64,000 nt of DNA from Caballeronia sordidicola (GTDB taxonomy: Bacteria > Pseudomonadota > Gammaproteobacteria > Burkholderiales > Burkholderiaceae): positions 55,898 through 119,897 of the forward strand of contig NZ_MTHB01000076.1 in the NCBI RefSeq assembly GCF_002220365.1, in the 5' to 3' direction. Below are positions 19,946 through 27,695 of the stretch, piece by piece. Position 1 is the stretch's first letter, and each line of letters opens with the position of its first letter. The position numbers and the translations under genes were made by a program. Under the pieces are notes generated by a model. It ran no database searches. It worked only from the letters and a program-made list of their open reading frames with translations, and was not told where the DNA came from.

Positions 19946-21247
19946 ATGTCTATCGTAGAAGTCAAGGTTCCCCAGCTCTCTGAATCCGTGTCGGAAGGCA
20001 CTTTGCTGACGTGGAAGAAAAAGCCGGGCGAAGCAGTTGCCATCGACGAGATTCTCGTCGAAGTCGAAACGGATAAAGTCGTGCTGGAAGTGCCGGCACC
20101 GGCTGCAGGCGTGCTGGCGCAAGTGATCAAGCATGACGGCGATATAGTGACGGCCGAAGAATTGATCGCGACGATCGATACGGAAGCGAAAGCGGGCGCA
20201 GCACCAGTTGCTGCCGCCGCGGGCGCTGCTGAAGTGCAGCCGGCACCGGCTGCTCAACCGCAACAGGAAGCTGCACCGGCACCGGCAACGGCTGCCGCTT
20301 CGAACACGTCGGCGTCACCTTCGGCTGCGAAGATTCTGGCCGAGAAGAACGTGTCGAACGACCAGGTTTCGGGTTCGGGCCGCGATGGCCGTATCACGAA
20401 GGGCGACGCACTGGCTGCCACGCAAGGCGCGCCGGCTGTTTCCGCTGCGGTCTCCGCGCCCGCTGCAAAGCCGGCCGCTCCTGCCAAGGCCGCCAAGCCG
20501 TCGCTGCCGGACGTGAAGGCGCCGGGTGCCGATCAATGGCTGAAGGACCGCCCGGAACAACGCGTTCCAATGTCGCGTCTGCGCGCACGTATCGCCGAGC
20601 GTCTGCTTGAGTCGCAACAGACCAATGCCATCCTGACGACGTTCAACGAAGTGAACATGGCGCCAGTGATGGACCTGCGCAACAAGTACAAGGACAAGTT
20701 CGAGAAGGAACACGGTGTGAAGCTTGGCTTCATGTCGTTCTTCGTGAAGGCTGCCGTCCACGCACTGAAGAAGTACCCGCTGGTCAATGCGTCGATCGAC
20801 GGCAACGACATTGTCTATCACGGTTACTTCGATATCGGTATTGCCGTGGGTTCGCCGCGTGGTCTCGTGGTACCGATCGTTCGCAATGCGGATCAATTGA
20901 GCCTGGCTGACATCGAGAAGAAGATTGCTGAATACGGCGTGAAAGCGCGCGACGGCAAGCTCTCGATCGAAGAAATGACGGGTGGTACGTTCTCGATCTC
21001 GAACGGCGGTGTGTTCGGTTCCATGTTGTCCACGCCGATTATCAACCCGCCGCAGTCGGCCATTTTGGGCGTGCACGCAACGAAGGAACGCGCGGTGGTC
21101 GAGAACGGCCAGATCGTGATTCGTCCGATGAACTATCTGGCGCTGTCTTACGACCACCGGATCATCGACGGCCGCGAAGCCGTGTTGTCGCTGGTCGCCA
21201 TGAAGGATGCGCTGGAAGATCCGGCTCGCTTGCTGCTGGACCTGTAA
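19946..21247 (+). CDS. odhB: 2-oxoglutarate dehydrogenase E2, dihydrolipoamide succinyltransferase
   Basis: Core acyltransferase of the complex. Residues 1-75 form the lipoyl domain with the modified lysine at Lys44 in [11 protein letters not shown]. An Ala/Pro linker (about 76-115) leads to the E1/E3-binding domain ([20 protein letters not shown]), another Ala/Pro linker, and the catalytic domain, which ends with the active-site motif [14 protein letters not shown]. Length (433 aa) is normal. It lies 217 bp after odhA, behind a terminator. The stop codon is embedded in a 14-bp tandem repeat. Confidence 0.97.
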   Translation: MSIVEVKVPQLSESVSEGTLLTWKKKPGEAVAIDEILVEVETDKVVLEVPAPAAGVLAQVIKHDGDIVTAEELIATIDTEAKAGAAPVAAAAGAAEVQPAPAAQPQQEAAPAPATAAASNTSASPSAAKILAEKNVSNDQVSGSGRDGRITKGDALAATQGAPAVSAAVSAPAAKPAAPAKAAKPSLPDVKAPGADQWLKDRPEQRVPMSRLRARIAERLLESQQTNAILTTFNEVNMAPVMDLRNKYKDKFEKEHGVKLGFMSFFVKAAVHALKKYPLVNASIDGNDIVYHGYFDIGIAVGSPRGLVVPIVRNADQLSLADIEKKIAEYGVKARDGKLSIEEMTGGTFSISNGGVFGSMLSTPIINPPQSAILGVHATKERAVVENGQIVIRPMNYLALSYDHRIIDGREAVLSLVAMKDALEDPARLLLDL

Positions 21248-21290
21248 GCCCGGGCCTGCAAGCCCGAGCCTGTAAGCCCGAGCCTGTAAG
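21244..21290 (+). repeat. 14-bp tandem repeat at the odhB stop codon
   Basis: Three units of 14 bp, GTAAGCCCGGGCCT, GCAAGCCCGAGCCT and GTAAGCCCGAGCCT, run from 21244 to 21285, with the start of a fourth following. The odhB TAA is inside the first unit. No function is evident; replication slippage is the simplest origin. Confidence 0.85.
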
Positions 21291-21382
21291 CTCTTTAAAT
21301 CTGGCAGTAAAACCTTATTTGGGACTCATGGCGCGTTCGATAGGCTCGGGCGCGCCGTGTATCCAACAAGAGAAGGATAGTC

Positions 21383-22813
21383 ATGTCCAAAGAATTTGAT
21401 GTCGTCGTGATTGGTGCAGGCCCTGGCGGTTACATCGCGGCGATTCGTGCAGCGCAACTCGGCAAGTCGGTTGCGTGTATTGAAAGCTGGAAGAACCCGG
21501 CCGGTAACCTGAAGCTCGGCGGCACGTGCCTTAACGTGGGCTGCATTCCGTCGAAGGCGTTGCTGGCTTCGTCGGAAGAATTTGAAAATGTTTTGCATCA
21601 CCTCGGCGATCACGGCATCAACGTGGGCGATGTGAAGCTCGACCTCTCGAAGATGCTCGCCCGCAAGGAAGGTATTGTCGAGAAGATGACGAAGGGGATC
21701 GAGTTCCTGTTTCGCAAGAACAAGATCACGTGGCTGAAGGGTCATGGCAAGTTCACCGGCAAGACGGACGCCGGCGTGCAGATCGAAGTGAGCGGTGAGG
21801 CAGAAACTGAAACCGTGACGGCGAAGAACGTGATCATCGCGACGGGATCGAAAGCGCGTCATCTGCCGGGCATTGCGGTCGACAACAAGATTGTCGCGGA
21901 CAATGAAGGCGCGCTGTCGTTCGACGCCGTGCCGAAGAAGCTCGCTGTGATCGGTGCGGGCGTGATCGGTCTGGAACTGGGTTCGGTGTGGCGGCGTCTC
22001 GGCGCGGACGTGACCGTGCTCGAAGCGTTGCCGGCGTTCCTCGGCGCGTGCGATGACTCGTTGGCGAAAGAGGCTGCGAAGCAATTCAAGAAGCAAGGTC
22101 TCGACATTCACCTCGGCGTGAAGATAGGCGAAGTGAAGACGACGGATTCGAGCGTCTCGGTGGCCTACACGGACAAGGACGGCAACGCGCAGACGCTGGA
22201 CGCCGACCGCTTGATCGTGTCGATCGGCCGCGTGCCGAACACGGACAACCTTGGTCTGGACGCGATCGGCCTGAAAGCGGACGAGCGCGGTTTTGTTCCC
22301 GTCGATGACCACTGCGCGACCAGCGTGCCGAACGTGTATGCGATCGGCGACGTGGTGCGTGGCCCGATGCTCGCGCACAAGGCTGAGGATGAAGGCGTGC
22401 TGGTGGCCGAGATTATCGACGGTCAGAAGCCGCATATCGACTACAACTGCATTCCGTGGGTGATCTACACCGAACCGGAAATTGCGTGGGTCGGCAAGAC
22501 GGAGCAACAACTCAAGGCCGAAGGCCGCGAGATCAAGACCGGCCAGTTCCCGATGATGGCGAACGGTCGCGCGTTGGGTATCGGCAAGGCGGACGGGTTT
22601 GTGAAGATGATCGCGGACGCGAAGACCGACGAACTGCTCGGTTGCCACATCATTGCGGCGAACGCGTCGGACCTGATCGCTGAAGCTGTCGTGGCGATGG
22701 AGTTCAAGGCGGCATCGGAAGATATCGGCCGGATCTGCCATCCGCACCCGTCGTTGTCCGAAGTGATGCGCGAAGCCGCGCTCGCCGTCGACAAACGCGC
22801 GCTCAATATGTAA
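21383..22813 (+). CDS. lpdA: Dihydrolipoyl dehydrogenase (E3)
   Basis: Flavoprotein that reoxidises dihydrolipoamide with NAD+. The FAD motif [12 protein letters not shown] is at residues 10-20 and the redox-active disulfide is Cys49/Cys54 in [15 protein letters not shown]. The NAD-binding motif [13 protein letters not shown] and the C-terminal interface motif with His-Pro-His ([16 protein letters not shown]), which supplies the active-site base, are intact. Length 476 aa is standard. AGAAGG lies upstream of the ATG. It completes the 2-oxoglutarate dehydrogenase cluster and ends in a terminator. Confidence 0.97.
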   Translation: MSKEFDVVVIGAGPGGYIAAIRAAQLGKSVACIESWKNPAGNLKLGGTCLNVGCIPSKALLASSEEFENVLHHLGDHGINVGDVKLDLSKMLARKEGIVEKMTKGIEFLFRKNKITWLKGHGKFTGKTDAGVQIEVSGEAETETVTAKNVIIATGSKARHLPGIAVDNKIVADNEGALSFDAVPKKLAVIGAGVIGLELGSVWRRLGADVTVLEALPAFLGACDDSLAKEAAKQFKKQGLDIHLGVKIGEVKTTDSSVSVAYTDKDGNAQTLDADRLIVSIGRVPNTDNLGLDAIGLKADERGFVPVDDHCATSVPNVYAIGDVVRGPMLAHKAEDEGVLVAEIIDGQKPHIDYNCIPWVIYTEPEIAWVGKTEQQLKAEGREIKTGQFPMMANGRALGIGKADGFVKMIADAKTDELLGCHIIAANASDLIAEAVVAMEFKAASEDIGRICHPHPSLSEVMREAALAVDKRALNM

Positions 22814-22840
22814 TTGCAGCACGGGTTGAGCAGCAAGACG

Positions 22841-22876
22841 AAGGCGGGCGGGAGTTTTCCCGCTCGCCTTTGTTTT
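22841..22876 (+). terminator. lpdA terminator
   Basis: AAGGCGGGCGGG (22841-22852) pairs with CCCGCTCGCCTT (22859-22870) with one mismatch, followed by a T-rich stretch. Confidence 0.8.
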
Positions 22877-22952
22877 ATCCACGGCTTTCAGCTTCCTTGG
22901 CTTCTTTAACTTATTCATTTGGCTCACTTCAGGGCATCCAGACCCTCGCACC

Positions 22953-24050
22953 ATGAACGTCAACGAATACTACGAAAACGAACTGCAGACGCGGAGTTAC
23001 CAATCGGATGCAGCGCAATTGGCGGCGGTCGAACGTTTGCAACGTTGCTACGACGAGTGGGTCGGGTACAAGGCGCGCCGATCGAACGCGTTCAAGAAAC
23101 TGATCTCGCATCCGGAGTTGCCGCGTGGCGTCTACATGTGGGGCGGCGTGGGGCGTGGCAAAAGCTTCCTGATGGACAGTTTCTTCGCGGTGGTGCCGGT
23201 GCAGCGCAAGACACGCCTGCATTTCCACGAGTTCATGCGCGAGGTGCATCGCGAGCTGGAGGAGTTGAAGGGCACGGCCGATCCGCTGGATGAACTCGCG
23301 CGACGGGTAGCGAAGCGATACCGGTTGATCTGTTTCGACGAGTTTCATATCTCGGACATTGCCGACGCCATGATTCTTTATCGTCTGCTCGACCGCTTGT
23401 TTGGCGCCGGCGTGCAGTTCGTGATGACGTCGAATTACGACCCTGACCTGTTGTATCCCGATGGTTTGCATCGCGACCGGTTGCTGCCTGCTATCGAGCT
23501 GATCAAGTCGAAGCTGGACGTGATCAATGTCGATGCCGGCACGGACTATCGTAAGCGTACTTTGTCGCAAGTGACTGCGTATCACACGCCGCTGGGCGCC
23601 ACCGCCGACAAGGCGCTGCGTGCCGACTTCGCGAAGCTTGCCGCAGTGCCGGACGAGAGCCCGATCCTGCGCATCGAGAAACGCGAACTCAAGGCACTTC
23701 GCAAAGCCGACGGCGTGGTCTGGTTCGACTTCGCCACGCTCTGCGGCGGCCCGCGTTCGCAGAACGATTACCTCGAACTGGCGAGCCGCTTTCATGCGGT
23801 GATTCTCTCCGAGGTTCCGAAGATGTCACCGCGCAATGCATCCGAGGCGCGCCGTTTCACGTGGCTGATCGACGTGTTCTATGACCACAAGGTGAAGCTG
23901 TTGATGTCGGCCGAGGTACCCGCAGAAGAGCTGTACGTGGAAGGGCCGATGGCAAACGAGTTTGCCCGCACAGTGTCGCGGATCACCGAGATGCAGTCGA
24001 AGGAATATCTGGAGTCGGAGCGTCGCCTGGTGGACACATCGCTGACCTGA
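22953..24050 (+). CDS. zapE: Cell division protein ZapE (AFG1-like ATPase)
   Basis: AFG1-family P-loop ATPase; in E. coli the family member ZapE acts at the Z-ring under stress. The 365-residue protein has Walker A GGVGRGKS (residues 64-71), Walker B LICFDEFHISD (about 125-135), the sensor motif VMTSNYDPDLLY and the C-terminal SEVPKMSP and WLIDVFYDHKVKL signatures. Position after lpdA is usual in Burkholderiaceae. Confidence 0.93.
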   Translation: MNVNEYYENELQTRSYQSDAAQLAAVERLQRCYDEWVGYKARRSNAFKKLISHPELPRGVYMWGGVGRGKSFLMDSFFAVVPVQRKTRLHFHEFMREVHRELEELKGTADPLDELARRVAKRYRLICFDEFHISDIADAMILYRLLDRLFGAGVQFVMTSNYDPDLLYPDGLHRDRLLPAIELIKSKLDVINVDAGTDYRKRTLSQVTAYHTPLGATADKALRADFAKLAAVPDESPILRIEKRELKALRKADGVVWFDFATLCGGPRSQNDYLELASRFHAVILSEVPKMSPRNASEARRFTWLIDVFYDHKVKLLMSAEVPAEELYVEGPMANEFARTVSRITEMQSKEYLESERRLVDTSLT

Positions 24051-24217
24051 TCAGTGCGTTGGCCGAACGGCCGAGTTGACAATGCGAGACTCATAATTTC
24101 GCCGCAGGCTTACTGCTGTAAGGCTCTGGACCGTATTTCAAGATTCGGACAAGTCTTATTCCGGGGATTCCGGTGCATCGGTATCTTCTAATCACCTACT
24201 TGTGATTGGAGAGAACC

Positions 24218-24697
24218 ATGAAGCCTTACCGCGATATGTCCGATGAAGAATGGCAAATGGTCGCGCCTTTGTTGCCAGAGTTGCGGCCCCGTTCCGAGTT
24301 GCGCGGGCGGCCGCTCGCCAACACCCGTGCAGTGCTCAACGGCGTGCTTTGGGTGATGTACAGCGGCGCTTCATGGTCTACGTTGCCGCGCAAATATCCG
24401 TCTTATCAGACGTGTCACCGGCGCTTCAAGGCATGGCACGACTCCGGCGTGCTTGGGCGTGTAATGCAGCAGTTGTTCGGCGTGGCGAGTGAAGGTTTGT
24501 ATTCGTTGATGACCTCGCGCATGCGGGTGCCAACGGAGTTGCCTGAGGGATTGGGCGCCCATGCAGGCGCGGCGGATCCCACCCGGCCTGCCGAGATGCA
24601 TGGCGACTCACGTCCAGTGCTTATGCCGCTCGTGCCGCTTACGCCGGCCGGAGGACCGGTGGAATACCCGCGCGGCGGTGTGCGTCACGCGGCTTGA
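24218..24697 (+). CDS. Orphan IS5-type transposase N-terminal-domain protein
   Basis: The ATG at 24218 has GGAG six bases upstream, better than the TTG at 24206. Residues about 1-80 (DMSDEEWQMVAPLLPE, GRPLANTRAVLNGVLWVM, GASWSTLPRKYPSYQTCHRRF) match the DUF4096 N-terminal helical domain of IS5-type transposases. The catalytic DDE domain is absent, and the remaining 75 or so residues are Pro/Gly/Leu-rich and unrelated to a transposase. I see no flanking inverted repeats. The intact ribosome binding site and a strong terminator downstream argue for an expressed, possibly domesticated protein rather than debris. Confidence 0.6.
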   Translation: MKPYRDMSDEEWQMVAPLLPELRPRSELRGRPLANTRAVLNGVLWVMYSGASWSTLPRKYPSYQTCHRRFKAWHDSGVLGRVMQQLFGVASEGLYSLMTSRMRVPTELPEGLGAHAGAADPTRPAEMHGDSRPVLMPLVPLTPAGGPVEYPRGGVRHAA

Positions 24698-24724
24698 TAT
24701 CTGGCTAGATATCCGGCTAGATAA

Positions 24725-24745
24725 CGCGAGCGACGATCGCTCGCG
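24725..24745. repeat. Hairpin after the orphan transposase-domain gene
   Basis: CGCGAGCGA pairs perfectly with TCGCTCGCG around a CGA loop. It precedes the terminator at 24756 by 10 bp. Confidence 0.6.
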
Positions 24746-24755
24746 TACAAAGACC

Positions 24756-24792
24756 CCGTCTGGAGACTTTGAGTCTCCAGACGGTTTTTTTT
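24756..24792 (+). terminator. Strong intrinsic terminator
   Basis: CCGTCTGGAGACT (24756-24768) pairs perfectly with AGTCTCCAGACGG (24772-24784) and is followed by eight T residues. It ends the plus-strand transcript before the convergent DUF2147 gene. Confidence 0.9.
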
Positions 24793-24818
24793 GCGTCATG
24801 CACTCGGACGCTGTGTTC

Positions 24819-25292
24819 CTACTGCTGTCTGATCCAGGTTTGCGAACGTCCGAGCAGCGACACGCCAATATATCCGCGCACCACGAGTTTCTGTCCGCTG
24901 TCGTCCAGGTGCATCTTGCATTTGTACAGCTTGCCATTTTCGGGATCGAGGATCTGGCCGCCGTCCCACGTGTCGCCGTCGGATTTCATGCCGTTGATGA
25001 TGGTCATGCCTTTCATCAACTGGTCCTTGCGTGAATCCGTGCAGGCCGTGCAACGGCGGTTCGGATCGTCGTTGTTGCCGAGTCCGGTCAGGATCTTGCC
25101 AGTGAGTGTGCCGTCGCCGTCCTGGACAATTTGCACCAGCGCCTTGGGCTGACCGGTCTTGTCGTCGATGGTTTGCCATAGTCCCGTGGGCGAAGCAGCC
25201 TGCGCCATGCTTGTTGCAGCCGACGCAAGTAGTGCGCCGGCAAGCAGGATGCGTCCGACATGCCGATGCGCGCGTTGGGTAAGTCCCGTCAT
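24819..25292 (-). CDS. Secreted DUF2147 family protein
   Basis: Start at the ATG 25290-25292, preceded by AGGAGG. The 157-residue product has a signal peptide ending near MAQA and then the DUF2147 hallmark opening SPTGLWQTIDDKTGQPKALV. A pair of cysteines (RRCTACTD) and MTIINGMKSDGDTWDGG, ILDPENGKLYKCKMHL complete the domain; three cysteines may bind a ligand or form a disulfide. DUF2147 proteins are small lipocalin-like periplasmic proteins of unknown function. It lies downstream of the TpsB gene on the same strand, 160 bp apart, with no clear functional link. Confidence 0.85.
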   Translation of the reverse strand: MTGLTQRAHRHVGRILLAGALLASAATSMAQAASPTGLWQTIDDKTGQPKALVQIVQDGDGTLTGKILTGLGNNDDPNRRCTACTDSRKDQLMKGMTIINGMKSDGDTWDGGQILDPENGKLYKCKMHLDDSGQKLVVRGYIGVSLLGRSQTWIRQQ

Positions 25293-25452
25293 GCTTCCTC
25301 CTTGAGGTAAAACGGCTCTTGATATGTTCTGCATGTTGTCATTATTGCCGGCCGCTCAGGAGCCGCGTGCCGGACAGAATACGACAAAGCATGGGGAGCG
25401 TTTTGTACAAATCCTCTAGTCGGGCAGGTTGTTCGCTACGATCTGTCACATG

Positions 25453-27156
25453 TCAATTGAATTGGTAGGAAAAGGTCGCGTTTACGCGCGGGCTCCGCGA
25501 CCCGTTCCCTTCGACCGGGGCATCGCCAACCGGTTTCGCCAGCGATAAATCCAGGCTGTAGTACTTGGCATCGGAGATCCGGAAGCCCACGCCTATCGAT
25601 GCCAGGCGGCTCGGTTTCGAACCGGCGGCGTGAAGATACGTGTGGGCGGTATCGACGGAAACGTAGGGCGTGAATGTCTTCATGAACGCCAGTCCGATCG
25701 CAAACGGCCGGTTGATTTCCGCCGAAGCGGCCCAGCCCGAATCCCCCGATACTTCTCCCGGCTGATAACCAAGCGCGAAGCGCTGGCCGCCAAAAGCGAT
25801 CTGCTCCGAGCTCGGCAAGGAGTCCGCGCTGTACTGCCCGGTCGCTGCTATCGAGGTGCCGATCTTGAACGGCCATTCATTGGTCTGCGAAACCGTAGCA
25901 CCCGTGCGCACGAACGTGAGTGACGCAGGGTTGGTTGTGACTACTCCTGGAATATTGGTGTCCGCCGACTTCGATGCCCCAAGCACATCGAACGCTTTCG
26001 CCACGTTCAGGCTCGCACGCCGGACCGTGCCCGTATCCACGCCGGTGTAGTCGAGTTGCAACGTCGTCACACGCACCTGCGAACGCTGGCCAAGTTGTGC
26101 GCCCGTGATGGTGTTCTTGTAGCGGTCCTCGTCGTGCGACGCGTATGCGCCCACCGTGCCGATCAGGCTGCGCGTATTGCTCAACACGAACGGATACGAC
26201 GCGGACAAGCCTACTTTGTCGTTGATAACGGTGCGCTCGACGTAGGAGGGCAGGCCGGGGTTATCGACAGGATGTCCGTAGTAGTGCGATGCATCGGCCT
26301 TGATGGCGAAACCATCGGTACCTATTGGCAATGAGCCATTGACGTCGAAATAGGTTTGATCGTCGCGGCCCTTCGGTAGCAGGGCCGCGACACCGAGTGT
26401 CTCGCCTTGGCCAAGGAGGCCGTTTTCCGTAGCAGTCACAATGCCCTGCACGCCGGGATGATTCATGTCGATGCCGGTCGCGATATTGAACGGCTTGCGC
26501 TCGACGTCCAGATCGAGCGTGGTCGCGCCGTCGGTGGTCTGCGGCGGCGCGACGGTCGCCGCGATCTTCACGCCGGGCGTGAGGCCGAGCACATTGACGT
26601 AACGTTCGAAGGTCTCTTGCCGCAACGGCCGGTCGGCGCGAATCCGGTCAGCGATCGCGCGAATGCGTTTTTCAGCGGTGCCGGGGTCGCCCTTGATCTT
26701 GATATCGGCGACGTAACCTTCCACCACCGTGATGCGCACCACGCCGTTTTCGAAGGTTTGCGCGGGCACGAAGGCGAAAGAGAGCGCGTAACCCCGTTCC
26801 TTGTAGAGCGCGGTCACGCCGTTTGCCGTCTCCATCAGTTCGCCGATGGTGACGTCCTTGCCTACGAGCGGCGTGAAGCGTTGCGCGACTTCATCGAAGG
26901 GAATGGCTTTTACGCCTTCCACCTCGATCTTTTGCGGCGTCAGATGACGTGCAAGCAATTCCTGGATGTGCGGAGTTTGCGGCTGGACATCGACGGTAAC
27001 GGCCGGTGGTTTTTGCGGCGCGTTCACCTGCGGCAACGCGTCCAGTGGGTTGCCCGCCAGCGCGGGCCGCGCAACCTGTCCGCTGGTCTGCGCTTGGGCG
27101 GCATGCGCCGCCACCGCCGCAAGCAGCAGCGTCCATTTCCATTCTTTGATATTCAC
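25453..27156 (-). CDS. ShlB/FhaC-type two-partner secretion transporter (TpsB)
   Basis: Outer-membrane Omp85-superfamily transporter, 567 residues, GTG start at 27154-27156 with GAGGG upstream. A signal peptide ends near AQA; a Pro-rich segment precedes a ShlB-type POTRA domain (about 70-145: IEVEGVKAIPFDEV, LYKERGYALSFAFVPAQ, VRITVVEGYV) and a second POTRA, then a 16-stranded barrel. The barrel contains the conserved L6-type segment with FALGYQPGEVSGDSGWAASAE (the usual motif is close to VRGY; here GYQPGE) and ends in FSYQFN, a correct C-terminal beta signal with terminal aromatic motif. TpsB proteins export a large beta-helical TpsA. No TpsA is nearby; the upstream gene encodes a Gly-rich lipoprotein. 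Confidence 0.85.
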   Translation of the reverse strand: MNIKEWKWTLLLAAVAAHAAQAQTSGQVARPALAGNPLDALPQVNAPQKPPAVTVDVQPQTPHIQELLARHLTPQKIEVEGVKAIPFDEVAQRFTPLVGKDVTIGELMETANGVTALYKERGYALSFAFVPAQTFENGVVRITVVEGYVADIKIKGDPGTAEKRIRAIADRIRADRPLRQETFERYVNVLGLTPGVKIAATVAPPQTTDGATTLDLDVERKPFNIATGIDMNHPGVQGIVTATENGLLGQGETLGVAALLPKGRDDQTYFDVNGSLPIGTDGFAIKADASHYYGHPVDNPGLPSYVERTVINDKVGLSASYPFVLSNTRSLIGTVGAYASHDEDRYKNTITGAQLGQRSQVRVTTLQLDYTGVDTGTVRRASLNVAKAFDVLGASKSADTNIPGVVTTNPASLTFVRTGATVSQTNEWPFKIGTSIAATGQYSADSLPSSEQIAFGGQRFALGYQPGEVSGDSGWAASAEINRPFAIGLAFMKTFTPYVSVDTAHTYLHAAGSKPSRLASIGVGFRISDAKYYSLDLSLAKPVGDAPVEGNGSRSPRVNATFSYQFN

Positions 27157-27695
27157 GGTACGGCCCTCGTTGGCTTTTTTCGTGCGAACTGCGGAGGAGG
27201 CCGGATCGACATGACCCGAGCTCCTGCTGCGTTCGTCATCGTTTGATGCTGGGTGCTGCTTCTACTGCATATCTCTGTATTACGGCTCTTTGCGGCTATA
27301 ACCTTTGGCTTTATGGGTTCCTGCCTTAATTTATTCTCGTTTATCCCCGCGTGTCATGGCTATTTTTATCGGTTGTCCTTGCGTTATTTGCTTGTCCGGT
27401 TTTGTCTCGGGTCTCTGTACCCGGGTCTTTTATATACGCAGAGATATCCGGCCGGATGCGAAACCGGCGCCGAGAGCGGCGCCGGGAAGACGAGGTGTGA
27501 CCAGACACTGAAAGGGATCATTGAGGGGTTTCGGTACCCGACCTCCTCGTCGCGAGGACGTAACGAAAGGACGCTTCAAACCGTGAACCCGAACCTGGGG
27601 CGGTCCGGGTCACGGACCCGTAAGCCTCGAGTTATCGCTCCAGGCGAAAAGCCCCGAGGCCCAAGCGTTGCGGCAGCTGTTTATATCGCCTCGTA
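27157..27695. other. Non-coding region between the Gly-rich lipoprotein gene and tpsB
   Basis: 539 bp, AT-richer near tpsB. A hairpin with arms GGTCCG/CGGACC lies at about 27602-27618, and several smaller hairpins are present but none has a T run on the minus strand. One CGTAACG heptamer is at 27559-27565. A weak sigma-54-like element with the correct GG-N10-GC spacing (8 of 12 positions) lies at 27457-27473 on the minus strand. The plus-strand open frame through here is antisense to the Gly-rich gene and not believable as a gene. Confidence 0.5.

Noticed and set aside
27457..27473. Sigma-54-like element before tpsB
   Set aside because: Correct spacing but only 8 of 12 consensus positions; in GC-rich DNA this is easily chance. 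Noted but not called as a promoter.
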